Position numbers and translations under genes: made by a program. Positions 46,261-59,228 of a stretch of 64,000 nt of DNA are shown here, piece by piece. Below the pieces are notes generated by a model, which was not told where the DNA came from, ran no database searches, and saw nothing but the letters and a program-made list of their open reading frames with translations. The stretch spans positions 49,519,163 through 49,583,162 of the forward strand of contig NC_092868.1 of NCBI RefSeq assembly GCF_032062135.1, written 5' to 3'. The DNA comes from Pyxicephalus adspersus (lineage: Eukaryota > Chordata > Amphibia > Anura > Pyxicephalidae). Within the stretch, counting starts at the first letter, position 1. Each line of letters starts with the position of its first letter.

Positions 46261-49076
46261 TAATCATTAATCTATATATATCCAGTGTAAATAGATCTTT
46301 TAAACTTGCTCAAAAGGAAATATTTTTGTATAAATCTGTATTTTTAATCTTTCCGGGATGAGACGTTTCCATAGTGATCACCTTCCCCAGTTGTCTTGGG
46401 TAAGACATCCATCCTGACCTCCTCTATGACAGATTTGCATTAAAGCCTCCAATTTACAAGAATATCCCGTTCGTTGTCTTTATTCCCTGTGATGGATCGG
46501 CGGTAGATTTCACCCACCCAGCGTGCTGTCAATCTTCAGTCCTCCCCTCTGTCATCTGACTGACATTGTACCCTTCACATTTATCTTATTAAAAGTCACA
46601 TAACTAGGCTGACTTTTCCCTATATGGTTGTGTCGTGGTTCAATAATGCAATATTTATAATGGAAATCATATTGTTCCAGTCCTGAGTAGATGGCAGCAA
46701 GTGAAATAAGTGGACAGATGAGTTGCCGCTGCTTCCCAGGGGTAATGTAAGAGTCAATACATTAACACTAATCAGAATTTATTCCACCGGAGATAGAGCA
46801 ATCATTCATATGTGCTAAAATGTCAACATCCTTCAGAAACCCTCCGAGTTAGAGAACCGCATGGGTGGGGTTGGGAACACCTGTATTGAATATTTACCAC
46901 TTAGCTATTGGTGTTCCCAGCACAGTGGCTTACCAGGCAACTTACAGACATGGGTAACATGGATCAAATACTATTAACTCCCCCTTAACAAACCTCAATG
47001 TGCCTGACCAATTCTTAGGTCCAAGAGTTGGGAAAATAGGTTGGAAGGAAAGGAGGGGGGTTGTTACATTTGTTGGAACTTGCAAAAGAAAAAAAAATGT
47101 CCCCAGAAACCATCCATACTTCTAGTCCCATTCACTTAACTGAAACATATTTTTTATTGTTTTATTATATATTTATATTTTATTATTTTTAGTATTCGAT
47201 TTTTCCAAAATCAAATAGAAATTGGAACTCCCATTAGCACCAGTCTAATGCCTATATGCAGTAATGTGCCTGCACATTAGGATATTAATAGAACCCACTT
47301 CGTTTTGTTAGTGATACGTTTGCTTCATCTTAAGTTGGTGGCGAATTTATGTGTTTGACATTCACCAAGCAAACTAATGTGGAAGGTCACAAGCGGTAAA
47401 TGTCAAAGGGGTTGCCATGCTGCTTTCCAAATAACACACAGCCCTCCTAATAACCTCCAAATCCCAAGCTAATGGGCATGATGCTTCTAAAAACTCCTGG
47501 ATGGTTGTTAATGTAGACCGTGTGCCTATTGGCTGGTAATTATCAGGGATGTCACCCACCAGCCAATCGAAACACTCCCAGCTGTGTACCATAGCAATGG
47601 ATTCCCACTGAAGTCAGTTCTAAGGTTTTCAGGAAAAGAGGTTCACCGAACATGTAGTAAACATAATCCGACAACATTTCCCTATCACCACAGGTAGCAT
47701 GACGTAAGGTAGCTGACAGGGCAGAATCTACCTGATCTCCTATAACTAACACCTGGATCCATAGCCTGCTTTCATTGCCTAAAAAAAATTAAGCAGGGAC
47801 AGATAAATATAAACCCTTCATAAGTAAGCTTGGATAATTATAATATTATTAAACGAGGACTAAAATTCTCATCTTCATATAAGCCAAACCACGACTGGTT
47901 CTCTTTAAGCAGCTTTTCAGGCTAATCTGTTTCAAGGTAATATTCTAAAACAGCCTTCTAATGAGCAATAAAAAGTATTATTCCGATGCATTCCGGGGAT
48001 TTACGGAGGCGATAGAACTTTGGCAGTTGGGAATATTTCCCTATTACTGTTTTATCGCTGCCAGGACTATAACATTTAAATGTAATTATCCATTATGTGC
48101 AGAGTACAAGCAAATAATATGGAAAATATTTCCACAGTGCTTTGACTAAAAGTAAATCTGACAACATGCTTTTGGGAATAGGAATTACCATTGGACCTTA
48201 ATAAAACCATCCTGACAGGCCGGTCGTCATAGCAACTGGGAGCCAATGTCGGTCTCCTTCGGCCTAACTGAACAAAGGAACGGGTTTATTATGAGCCTTC
48301 GTTTTATTACATCATCCGAACATTTAGAGCAGCGAAAGGCGAATGAGAAGGGGCAAAAATATTTCTTTATTTTGGAAAAGCTAAAAAAGTGCGACCACCG
48401 AGTAAAATTCCTGAGCTGATGAGGATATTCAATAAACATCTGGGGAAAGTTGCTAATTACATATTAAGAGTTGTGAGGAATAGCTCAGTAAGAGCAAAAG
48501 TGACCCTTTCTTTTCCGTAGATTACCTCCATCCAGTGGCAACATCAGGCCCCTGTGCAGAACTGACTTGGAGAAAGGTCAGAGGACCTCATGCAGGAGCA
48601 AACTTTGCACCTCCCTTCTGAAAATGCCTTTAGCTTGGCAGCTATTGTGATTCTACACTGGTCTGTTTCAGGTGAATTCTTCCTGCGATCTGATCAGCAA
48701 CTTTAAATATTTGCAATGCTTATGTGTAGCATTTTTCCTTCCCATAAACATTTCATAATTAACTTGCAGTTTGCCCATGAACTTGACAACAAGTTTGACT
48801 CCTGCAGGAAGAGTAAACTCCCTGGCACAGGCTCCTCTCCTGCACATCATAGATCTCTCTCATCTTTTAGGAGTGTTTATTTACTCCATGTGCTGACCCA
48901 GCTCCTCCAGCTGTTTCTTTCCTATAGATGCTGATAAAAGAGAGAATACAAAGTCAGCTAGGAAACTGGCCCTTCTGGGAAGGTTGATCTCCTGGGTCCC
49001 CCGCAGCTCTCATTGGTTCCTTCTAATGACATGAAGGTCAGCAGGAGAAAACTGGAGGAACAGGAACATCCTAAAC

Positions 49077-49345
49077 CAGCGTTTCCCGACCTGCCCTTAA
49101 AACATGGGGAAACCCTTAAAATATCCTTCAGGTCTTCATGGAATTATTCTAGAATTACTAGATACACAGCTCACAGCACATCAGTATAATAGTAAGTGGG
49201 AAGAATGCCTCTTACATTGCTGGCCATTGGGAAGAATGTCACCCCAATAGATAGCCAAAAAGATCATTGGTGTAATTTAAACTGTCCTGAGAAACAAAAC
49301 TGTTCATTGCTCAAGGAAGCCCCAGCAACCTCTGGAAGATTAAGA
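49077..49345 (+). mobile_element. hAT-like MITE, family A (near full length)
   Basis: Starts CAGCGTTTCCCGACC. Contains GGGGAAACCCTTAAAATA, TTCAGGTCTTCATGGAAT, AGTGGGAAGAATGCCTCTTA, CATTGCTGGCCATTGGGAAG, AGATAGCCAAAAAGATCATT and AACCTCTGGAAGATT. The right terminus is decayed. Confidence 0.75.
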
Positions 49346-49615
49346 AAAATTGCAAAACTTCAGCCAGTTTAGTGACATCACACACCCCTCCAATCTTTAC
49401 TCGGAAAGGTGGTCCTTCCTCGTGGGTTTATGTGTGACCACCATTCAGTGCAGTAAAACTCTTATCCTTGGCCAGAATGATGGTGCACCCCTAGGGAGGG
49501 CGCTGCTGAGTAACAGCTAGCGCTATCCATTCAGAATGTTCACCAATTTCAGAGCTATAGGTCCAACTCAGCAGCAGGTGTGTTGGGCTTCTGCAAAGAG
49601 AACAATGTGCTTTAA

Positions 49616-49885
49616 AGATGATTTATCACAACATTTTTAACATTTATATAAAAGGGTGGCTAATCCTTTTATATAATGAAAAAAACTTTTTTGTGAAGGA
49701 ATCCTTTCTTGCCATCTTTATACACTGAATGGGAAATCTAGAGCCTCCTGGGATACATACGCTACATATCCCAGGTAGTTTTAGGCTGTTCCAACTGTGC
49801 ATGCCTGATCTCAGGCACATGCAGAAGGCGCTTTCCCAAACTGTGCAGTACACATGTCCAGTAAGATCGGCACTTTTTTTTACGT
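49616..49885 (+). mobile_element. TTAA-flanked element, family 2
   Basis: A TTAA at 49612-49615 is followed by AGATGATTTATCACAACATT, ATAAAAGGGTGGCTAATCC, CACTGAATGGGAAATCTAGA, GCCTCCTGGGATACATACG, CATATCCCAGG and GGCACATGCAGAAGGCGC. The right end is not resolved. Confidence 0.6.
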
Positions 49886-50015
49886 TTTCAAGAGAAAATG
49901 TCGCCAGTGCAGTGAAAAATTGGTTGACATAAGAAGAAATATATTGATAAAGGGTGCTAATCATGTTCCTAAAAAGTGTATTTGGTTGCCCCCTATAAAT
50001 AAAATATGGAGAAAA

Positions 50016-50326
50016 GGGACCAAAGAGCTAGGGTTTAAATGCAGCAAACAAGTATATTATAGTAAGTATAATATACTTGTTATACAAATTGTGAACAAGC
50101 GTTTGTCAACTCCCCTGAAGAAGCCAACAGTCAAAATGCATCTGGATATGAGATGTTTTTCTCCTTCTCTAACGTCATTATAGGGATATTACTGTATAGT
50201 TCGCCAGTCGCCTTTCTCTTGAATTCGAAAATGGGAATGACTGTCTAAAACGCTGTGTTGTTCTGGTTTACATACTTACTATAATATACTTGTTTGCCGC
50301 ATTGAAACCCTAGCTGTCTTTGGTCC
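50016..50326. mobile_element. Inverted-repeat element with a decayed hammerhead-like core (copy d)
   Basis: Left arm GGACCAAAGAGCTAGGGTTT...CAAACAAGTATATTATAGTA and the right arm are inverted over about 50 bp. A perfect AAGTATATTATAGTAAG-type palindrome sits beside the left arm. Inside on the plus strand, CTGAAGA at 50115-50121 and CAAAATGCATC correspond to the core with GAAAC lost. No ORF of note. Confidence 0.75.
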
Positions 50327-50439
50327 TTTTTCTTGACATAAGAAAAAAAACAGAAAAACTTGGTGGTGCCCGGTGTCCCATCGGCTCCAAAAAGAAGAAA
50401 TCAGATTAGAGGGATCGAGGGCTGTTTGAAAGTAAACTT

Positions 50440-50790
50440 TAGGTTAGTAATGGCAGCTTGTATGCAATGCTCCTTGCATGGCCCCTAAAATTTTGTGAGC
50501 AGGAAGAGCATTATTGCAGAAAGGTACAGGTGTTGTCTTGCCTGCAAAAAGCATTCTTACCTGCCTGATTGCTCGCGCTTATGTGGTCACAATCCTTGAA
50601 CTGCGCATGTGTTTGTTGCTGGCATACCTGGCACATCCCAACTTCCCCTGCAGTGTCAGGGAATTTCATCCTTGCCTGACCGAGATGGCTTAAGATTGCA
50701 AAGAGGAAGCGAAAAAGGACGAAGATGGTTACACGCTGCGATGGAAAAGAGACGGGAGTATACAGGGTTTAAAAGAAGAAAAGTTGATAG
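50440..50790 (+). repeat. Family 1 repeat copy
   Basis: CAGGTGTTGTCTTGCCTGC, AAGCATTCTTACCTGCCTGA, TTGCGCATG-like words and GATGGTTACACGCTGCGATG match the 12440, 41652 and 28560 copies. Borders uncertain. Confidence 0.5.
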
Positions 50791-51631
50791 TAGGGGGACA
50801 ACTACAATCTTTGCCACCATTCGGAATTCATACGTCATCAGTAAACGGCTACAATTGTTTTGATTGCTAAGTGTAATTGCACATGACACCACCTTGCCCC
50901 ACGTTATTAAATAAAGTAATAAAATAATATTCTGCCCATGCAGGGGGAAAAGACGTAGCTGCAATTTATTAGATTTCCAGTTCCCTTTCTTTCTGCCAAG
51001 AGGTGTCAACACACGGAACAGTAAAATAAAGATGATGTATTGTGACAAAGGCAAGACAGCAAGGCAATAAACAAACCCGACAAAAACAAATGTTTTAAGT
51101 AAAACACGCCATGTTTTGTACAAAATACGCTAAGCAGAATTGAAATGATATGTTTATACATTTTTTCTTTTAGTGATAGAAAAAAAAAAAATAGATCGTG
51201 GATCAGAAACAAGAAGCTTTGCATGAGACTTAGTTTATGCTCTGATCTGATTTTCTGTTAAGTGATTGGGTGGATCCCGTCCATTTGGTTTTCTTGGATA
51301 GAAAATGATAGAAATTGACTGTAAACAAGTTGTAAACTTTTGATAGATATTAGCCAATGAGTCTGCTCTATCCACCTAAATCTGGAAACCCTGCTGATGA
51401 TTTCCCTTCCCAAGAATGTTTTATTGGATGAAAAGTGAATATCGGCCCATGTGTACTAGGCTTTCAGCTTACTTGATGAATAAAAACAACCAGGTTTAAA
51501 CCAAGTGACTTAATTTGTCTGTGCTTCAGTGATAAAAGCATTACTATTAAGGTAGATTTAGAGATGTCTTCCTCAGTTACTGGGAATTGTTCCATAGACA
51601 TGATCTCTATAGGTCCGAGCGATTTATCTGA

Positions 51632-52346
51632 CTACCCCATGGATGTTCGTAGGGGTGAATGAAGCCTGACGTGCCCAGCACTTCTGGGAAAAGGAGTATG
51701 TACATGGCGAAAGTTTGGAGTGAGAGGACTCACAGGACTATTGGTAGTGTGATCTGCCGGTTCTGGGCCTGAAGATGATAAAGATCCTGTGAAAACGGGA
51801 TCTGCAGGAGAGGCCTGAGGAGTCGGAGTGGCACCATCCTGGGAGTCTTGTGGCTCATGTGGAAGGAAGAAATATGTTATTTTCTGAGGTTTAACGTTCC
51901 CATTCTTCATTTAGTCATGATCCAGCAGGTGAGTGAAAAATAGGGATCATTGATATGAGCTCCAAGAGGAGTTACAGCTTGTAAATTTGTTGCTTTTAGC
52001 CTCCCGGTTATTAGATCAAGTGGCCATCTGGACATGCGTCCCCTCACAACCAACCAGATTTGAAAGACAACATCTACTATCATCCATATGGGGTCCACTG
52101 CTGACAAGCCACCCCACAAAAGTAATTTCCTTCCATTTCTCTCCACCATATGAGATCTAAAATTGGCAATGTTTTCCGGTGATCCAAAAAAATTGCATTA
52201 TTTTCCCTTTCCACTTCTGAGGGGGGTTTTATTACCTTACCATGTGCACTGCCATGCAGTTTTTCACTTTTTAATCTGAGCTGTGATAAAGCCCAGGTCT
52301 TATATTTTTTCCTCTCGTTTTCCCCTTTCCCAAATTGAGCACCCAT
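51632..52346 (-). pseudogene. Possible retroviral gag-like remnant, broken
   Basis: Three minus-strand frames follow one another with small overlaps: 52080-52346, 51907-52149 and 51632-51910. The first opens with Met-Gly, as myristoylated matrix proteins do. The last is very rich in Pro, Ser and Thr, like the segment after matrix in gammaretrovirus-type Gag. Frame shifts separate them, and no capsid, zinc knuckle, protease or LTR was recognised. Compositional chance is a real alternative. It is not joined or restored here. Confidence 0.22.
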
Positions 52347-54159
52347 TGACCTATGTAGAGTCGTTGGTCCAAGGTCTGCCCTTCTTCAGACGGTAGCTCC
52401 CAAATGCTGCAGGGAGTGGTGCCATGAAAGAACAATCTCCAGGGAGTTCAAGGTGGGGTTGGAGCTATGACACCCTAGAGTCAAAGGAAGTGTAAAAAAT
52501 GAGCCAGGGGGACATTCAGTAGTACTGGACTGGCAAATTGGTGAGAAGAGGAGGTAAATATAGTTGCTGGGGGATCCAGTACTTTGATTTTTAGCCAAAC
52601 CAGGCACTAAAATTTGGCTTTGAGAGGGCCTTATTATGGGTATTTTGAATAGATTACCACTGCACCACATTGCATGCAAAACAAACTGCATTATTACACT
52701 ACAAATTGTTCCCATCTGCACGTTCTGATGTCCTGCAATGCAAACGCATTTGGAAGCATGGGGATGATTTATTATATGTTGGGGTTCCATTTAAATTGAA
52801 TTATTACTACAACACCAATACCATGATAGCAGAACATGTTCCCCATGTTCTTTATTTTTAACATTCTTCTATGCCACTTTGCTACACATTTAGAACAGCC
52901 TTGTATTTGCAGAAATTTGTCTGAAATACTTTTTACTGAGACAACTTACTATTCATCTCAAAATCTACTGTAGACAAAAGTATGTGACTTAGTTTTAATG
53001 ATCCTTAGCTCTTATTCTTTAATTTGATTTTTTATTGTGATCACACCTTCCTAAATCCAATAAAATGAGATTGAACAAAGGATCATGATACCGCTACATG
53101 TATTTAATGACTGTAAGATCAGTGCTACAATGTAATGTGCCCTCTGACAGGGGCTCCCCCTTGTGGCAAAGTATTTGAAATACAGTATTCTAATTACATT
53201 TTTATTTCTAAAGATCTGATTTAATGCAAAGCATGTCACAAATATTATTCGATAAATGCTAACTCCAGCACTGATTCCCACCTGTAACATACAGTAAAGA
53301 AAGGAGCCCATGTTGGTGCAATGCCGCGCAATCTGCATCTTTCCAATAGAACTTTGTAATGTCTAAGTAACAATGCATCTATGGAGAATGCTTTAACGCC
53401 GACAGTTTTCAGCGCAATGCACAGTACTGCGGCTCCGGTAGACAGGAGTGAACCAGGGCTTAAAGTTTTGATCCATCACAAAAATGAAGGCAAATAAGTT
53501 TAACAGAAAAAGCAGAGAAATTCAGACGGTATCGATTACACATCTCATGTCTCACACTTTTGAAATCATTCAACCCAGAGGTTTGTTGCCAGGGAAACTG
53601 CACCTTCAAATAGTCAAACAGCTGCTTTCAGCAAGACAAATTTAGCACGACAAAAAAAGGAACACAAAGCTCGCCTAACGCACTGTTCATCGTGGGACCG
53701 CACAAAAATCACGATGTTCATATGAGATGAGAAGCCACTGGATTCACTGAATAGAAAGAGAAACCTGCAAAAAAAACATTTGTATAGCAAAAGACCAAAA
53801 TTGTGTGATCCACTCAACTATGTGACTCTGCAAGTCACCTTTATATTAAGAGAACCAGTCACTGCAGGACCTTAGGTCACACCTGGGCAATTGACACTTC
53901 CAGGTAGCACAGGTGACGTCAAAGTGCAGCTCCAAATCCTGGGAGAATGAAATCCAGTCCATTGCAATTCTTGAGGATTTAGAGCTGCAAGATCTGCTGG
54001 AAGGAATGAGGATATCACCTGTGCCACATCAAGCCGAGGAGGATAAAGCCTTTTTTTTTTTTCCTCGAGGGGGATTGATTGTTTATAAATGGGGGGGAAG
54101 AGCTACTGAAAAATTGAAATTATCTTTTTGCTCCAGTTAAGTGACTTTGTCTGGACCAG

Positions 54160-54825
54160 CCTTTATGTTTTTACCATGGGGAACCCTTGAAATAATTTTC
54201 AGGTCTTCAGGGAATCCCTTATATAATTACTATATCCTCAGCTCCACATTAGTGTGGTGGTCAGTGGGAAAAATGCTTCTTATATTGCTGGCCATACAGA
54301 TCATTGGTGTCACCTAAAGCAGACCCAACCTCAGAATTGTTACTTTACATAAAAAGGTAGACAACCCTTTTATTTAAAGTGCAACACCTTCCCTTCACTG
54401 TGGCGATCAAGACAGAATGGGAGTGCAAACCCTCCCGGGATACCTGCGTCATACATCCCGGGACGTTCTTGCCTGCTCCTTCTGCACATGCCCTAATCTC
54501 GTGTGAAGAAGCCATTTAATGGAAGAAAAGAAATTGTTTTCCCCATCTAGGTCACCCAATCCCACACCTGGCAGTGCGAGATAGGGTAAGGTAGGAAGAA
54601 GAACCTGACAAAGAGAGATGTCAGTGCCTGGTGAAGACGGATACTGGGATGACTCGAGACCCAAACGAAGAAACCTCCCGACTAATCTTTTTTTCATTTT
54701 AAGTTTAGTTCGGCTTTAAACTGACCTGAGAGGTACAAATTGCTCATTGCTGATGGAACCTCCAGCAACCACTGGGGAAACCCCCCTAGGATTTAACGGA
54801 CCTCTGGTTTAGGCTAGTGATGTCA
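54160..54825 (+). mobile_element. hAT-like MITE, family A, interrupted by a TTAA element
   Basis: Left part 54160-54317 (GGGGAACCCTTGAAATAATT, GGTGGTCAGTGGGAAAAATG, TTGCTGGCCATACAGATCAT) stops at CACCTAA. The family continues at 54720 with ACTGACCTGAGAGGTACAAA and ends near ACCTCTGGTTTAGGC. The 31815 copy shows these two parts contiguous. Confidence 0.8.
54318..54715. mobile_element. TTAA-flanked element, family 2, nested in a hAT copy
   Basis: Left end AGCAGACCCAACC and right end inverse AGCCGAACTAAAC. Flanked by CTAA (54314-54317, probably TTAA with one change) and TTAA (54716-54719). Interior AAAAAGGTAGACAACCC, CCTCCCGGGATACCTGCGTC and GGCAGTGCGAGATAGGG follow the same order as the 33738 and 49616 copies. 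398 bp; non-coding. Confidence 0.75.
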
Positions 54826-55448
54826 TCTGTTTGCTGCAAAACAGAAGAAGCATTCCCTTAGCTCCCCTTTTCTCCAGCATACAGACTGCAACATTTTAAC
54901 ATTACAGCAAATCACAAAGTGAGATCCTGCAGAAGAAACAGATTCATAAGACATTTGTAAACACAACAACGGCACAAGCAGCATGATTTACATGGATTGT
55001 GTCATCACCGAGAAGGCATCTCAAGGACATTCTGAACCTGGATTTCACTTAACAAAGATGAGTTTGTCCTTTTGTAGAGAAAAGCAGATGATGTTGTCAG
55101 GGGGGAGTATGTGATCCCTGTGAGAGGTAATAACTACCTGTACGGATTACACATGCCTACACTATACAATGCACAATTTGCAGAGGTTATTAGCAAGAAT
55201 GTAAATATTAATAGTAAAAATCAATGCTCAGGGTTTCTCAATATTTTTTTCAGACAGTTTTTTGTCTTCGTCCTGCACATACCAATTGACCACTGACTGT
55301 TCATTACGTTGTGTGGCTATTAGTGAGGTGCAAGAGGTGGGGGGTAGAGAGATGACACTGTAGCCATTTCCCCGAAGTCTGAACAAATCTTGGGGGTCAT
55401 TTCATAATGCATCCCCAGTTTAAAAAAAAAACATTATATTTACACATA

Positions 55449-55718
55449 ATGGGCCCTATTTATGAAAGAACTTAAAGACTGGAGAAGATATATGACCATG
55501 GGGAACCTGGCTGATCCAACAAACCTAGAAAGGATCTGGTCCAGAACTAAAATTTTTTGTCTAGTTATTTCTCCTCTGCCCCTTCTAGTGGGGCGCATCG
55601 CCCGGCACTTTTCAGTGACCACCCGGCTGGTAAAATACTGCCATGTTTGCTGAATCATTTAGGTTCTCACTTGATAGTCCATCTTTTCTAGCCTTGGTGA
55701 ATTTATTAAATCAGGAAT
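55449..55718. mobile_element. Diverged palindromic MITE carrying extra sequence
   Basis: It begins GGGCCCTATTTATGAAAG and ends TTTATTAAATCAGG, with the family's GGATCTGGTCCAGAAC block at about 55531. The central part at about 55565-55640 (GTGGGGCGCATCGCCC, CACTTTTCAGTGACCACCC) resembles the right-hand part of the hAT-like element seen at 24440-24520, so it may hold an insertion. Confidence 0.5.
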
Positions 55719-56834
55719 ATATTAGGTGTATAGTTAAATACCAGAATGTGGAGTTTTGAGGCTGATTGTCCTTTTAGTGTGGATTTTTGCAAAAAAGTAC
55801 GGGTCAAGCCAATGACCAGATTGTATTGTTTATTCCCATGTAATTGTCAGGAAGCTCTGACATGTTTTCTGTTCAGTCTGGCAGGAGTGCCTAGATAACA
55901 AGAGTAGCTAAATGGAATCTTGATTTATTGGTCAGGTTTAATGCTCTGATAATATTTGTGTTTTGCTGGCTGCCTGGTGTTAAAGTTTAATATTTAAAAA
56001 GCAGTATCTGACGGAGCTTTTCACACCCTTAGATTGTATGTATGTCACCCTGTGCTGACACTTTTAGATACTCAGTAAAAAAGAGATGAATCAGCTTCAC
56101 AGCAATCCTATCACATCCAGAACCATCTGACGACTATGATCCTGGCTATTTATTATTCATGAAGGCAATGACAATCGAGATGTGACCGTCACTAGCTTGA
56201 ATTGTGCCGAGATCATCAAAACCTGCCTGGAGTGAAGGTTACTAGCACAGTAAATTGATGGATAATGAAGCCATGGATTGATGCAAACATGGTCCATGCT
56301 ACGTTACCCGATGGCTATGCCTCATGCATGCCGAAGTCTGACTATCCCTGGGCTTCTTACCACTTCTTGGAGGCCATCTGATGAGTTAAATAGGAATTGC
56401 CATCGGAATGTTCCTAGGTCCAATTCAGGTCTAAATATCGAGTAGAGTGAATGGTTGGCCTTCAACTTCACATTGTCACACACTGACGCCCCATAAAATA
56501 CTCCTAGTTCCTAGTATTCATATTTCTTAGTATGGAGGTGTCTCTATGTCATTTATGTAATCTGCCCCCCCCCCCCACCCTCTATGTAAAGCCATGTATT
56601 ACCTTCCTACTCACTACTGGGGTTTGGCCCTGCCTGGTGCTGCATATTATAAGAATGAGTGGGGTCATGGCATGCGTACACATTAGCATGAGGACACAAC
56701 TTGTGCCAATGTTGGGCAGGACCACACAAATAAACTTGGTAGCCAGGAAGAAGGTAAGTATTTTTATTTTATCATGCAGGAGTTGGAAGTTCCTAAAAGG
56801 GAATTCAGAGTACCTAAACTCAGAAATTTCACGT

Positions 56835-57006
56835 TACATAAAAGGGTAGACAACCAGAAGAGGAGAAGATGGTGGCACTCAGGAAACAGATACCAGGACG
56901 ACGCGGGACCCCACTGAAGACACCTCTGGACCGACCGAATGTGCTGTGGGATTGAAGGTAAGTGGATTTTTTTTCTGTTTTGGGCAGTTTACTTCCTCTT
57001 TAAAAA
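56835..57006 (+). repeat. Internally deleted TTAA family 2 fragment
   Basis: TTACATAAAAGGGTAGACAACC is joined to the family's right part (AGAAGATGGTGGCACTC, GATACCAGGACGACGCGGGA, CTGAAGACACCTC). It ends near ACTTCCTCTTTAA. Confidence 0.55.
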
Positions 57007-57289
57007 TAAAGGTAAAGTGTGAACAGGGGTCTATAAGTTGGCGTAAACTCCTCCAAAGACCTGCACGGATTTGTACACAGCATTTCTAGGGCAAGTGCTG
57101 GTGAGCAAACTGCCCCAAGAGAATACCTTCTGTTCAGCACACTTTGCCCTGAATGGGTACAACAATCAAAGGCCCTACATAATACACAGGAAAGGGGCAC
57201 TGTTCTCTCCAGCCCCTTTGTGTCTAGACAAACCTTGTTTCTACTATTGTTTCTAATGAGAATGACAAAAAGCAGCCCGTCAAGGTAAA

Positions 57290-57470
57290 CCGTGGGCAGC
57301 ACAGAGGTTTAGAGGTAAGTGTTCTGGCCTTTGCAGCATTGGGTCCTAGCTTTGAATCTCGGACAGGACACTAAATGCATGGAGTTTGCAGGTTCTTCCC
57401 GTGTTTGCGTGGGTTTCCTCCCACATTTCAAAAACATGCAGGTCGCATGACTTGCAGAAGAAGTCTTTTC
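57290..57470 (+). mobile_element. SINE 5' half
   Basis: GGCAGCACAGAGGTTTAGAGG (A-box region), CTTTGAATCTCGGACAGGAC (B-box region), GGAGTTTGCAGGTTCTTCCC and GTGTTTGCGTGGGTTTCCTC, then AAAAACATGCAGG. The 3' half is absent or displaced; CTGCCTAATATGTTGAG at 57636 may be its tail. Confidence 0.7.
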
Positions 57471-58904
57471 CTGCTCTTGTAACTCTTTAATGACCAAGAC
57501 AAACTCTGCAGTTGTTTCTTTGATCAAAGCACAGCTTGCTCCAGAAGGTAATGAATGTCTAGGCTCCATAAAGTTTTTTTTTTTTTGCTTTGTTTGTGAT
57601 TAACTCACAGCGAGGATTTTATACACTGACACCACGCTGCCTAATATGTTGAGACAAACATTTGTCCTTATTGCATTTATTAAAATAATATACCTGTTCC
57701 GACTTACATACAAATTCAAAAAAACCTACAGTCCCTATCTTGTATGTAACCCGGGGACAACCTGTGTGTTGAAATATAAAAACAAAATAAAATAGTTTAT
57801 TTTTGTGTTCATAATTGAAGTTTCCTTTTTCCACCTCCAGGTACAAACGACAGACCGCGATATGCCACACGCTCTTCAACATGCAGTCTATTCCACCCAC
57901 GCCAACCTAGGCGGTAAAGAAAACAAAATCTAGCGAGGCTAATTTGAGCGCGGCTTTAAATAACATATACATCTCTCCAGAGAGACTTCAAAACTTGGGG
58001 CGAGTGCTACGAGAGGGCTTTGGTATGAGTGGTGGGGATGAATTCCACCTTCATGGCGTTCCGATGGAGGAAAATTTTAACCCCAGCTAAAGGAGGCCAG
58101 ATTGGGGATTCAGAACAAAAGAACCATGTGAAAGCTAGGAAATCAAACTTGTTTGGATGTTGAGCAATCATCATCACACATCCAGCTAAGGAGCTCGTGA
58201 AGAAGGTGGGGGGGCGCAGAACGGTTGTCATGGTTACCGCTGCCTAGCCAGCAAATTATTTGAAGAGTTCTAAAGTTAGGTTATTCACTGCGAATTGCAA
58301 CAAAAAGGTGCTGATATGCAGACTGCAGCAGACAGCTCGCCCACCACAATTATTAGCAGAAAGATTCCACAAAACATTATTTGCATCTCAAGTGGCTACA
58401 CAATATAATCCAATTATCAGTTTAGGAAATGTATGGTTCTTTCCGGAGTCTAACATACTTCTGTCTCATCTGAATGCATCCAACCACAGTGTTTTCCTAA
58501 ATTAGATTGGTCCGAGCATGAAAGAAAAATAGAAATTTTATTAAAAATGAATACAACCTATACACATCTGTCATTAATTTGATTGGTTCATTTAGGGGCT
58601 CCTTTATAATATATTGTTATGCATATATAATATTCATTTTTTAGAAGATATTTTCAAAGAGCTTGGAAAGGGAACCAACATTGTGTTTTAAATAAACCCC
58701 TTTGTAAGGATGTGAAAGGACAAAAAGTCCAGGCTGTCAATCACCAATTCTTTATTCCAAGTTCCATAACTTTGCTTTATAAAAAGACCTTCCCTTGATG
58801 ATAGGTCTTTCACCATTTACTTTATTTGGCATTTCCCTGTCCAATGCTTTCATTAACTGCTTTTTATGGTTGAGTGCTATACACTAGTAGTCCTATGAGA
58901 TAAA

Positions 58905-58955
58905 CGTTTTCTCCTGAAGAAGCAACTTTTCAACATGAAACGCATTGAAAAATCA
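58905..58955 (+). ncRNA. Hammerhead-ribozyme-like core (copy h)
   Basis: Plus strand: CTGAAGA (58914-58920), A, a 15-base segment that pairs poorly, GAAAC (58937-58941), GCATT. Helix I is the best of the set: TTTTCTC before the core faces GAAAAA after it. Helix II appears lost. Confidence 0.35.
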
Positions 58956-59228
58956 AAGACGTATATTTTGAGAAATTGGGAACTTACAACTTTTGATTTG
59001 TTTATAGTGGACAATTTTTTATATTAAATTAACGATTATTAAATTATGCTTACGAAAATTTTACCATCTCAGACGTCATTACCCAACCAATGCTTGTTCC
59101 ATACTTCCAATGTGTATTGTAACCTTTTAGCGAATGTTTTATGACATGTTCATTTTAATATATTTGAAAAAAAATATGTATTTATGCCTTTTGCCAAATT
59201 AAAAGTCCTGCACCTGATTGGTGGTCTT

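Noticed and set aside
47374..47752. Two neighbouring minus-strand ORFs as possible exons
   Set aside because: No homology recognised, no splice borders, and they do not match the missing ACOT7 part.
50656..51123. 155-codon minus-strand ORF
   Set aside because: Overlaps a family 1 repeat, has no recognisable domain or splice context, and its sequence is not protein-like in composition.
57655..57770. Possible transposon end (GTATGTAAGTCGGAACAGG on the minus strand)
   Set aside because: Looks like a known-style frog repeat end, but no partner terminus or target duplication was found, so it was not annotated.
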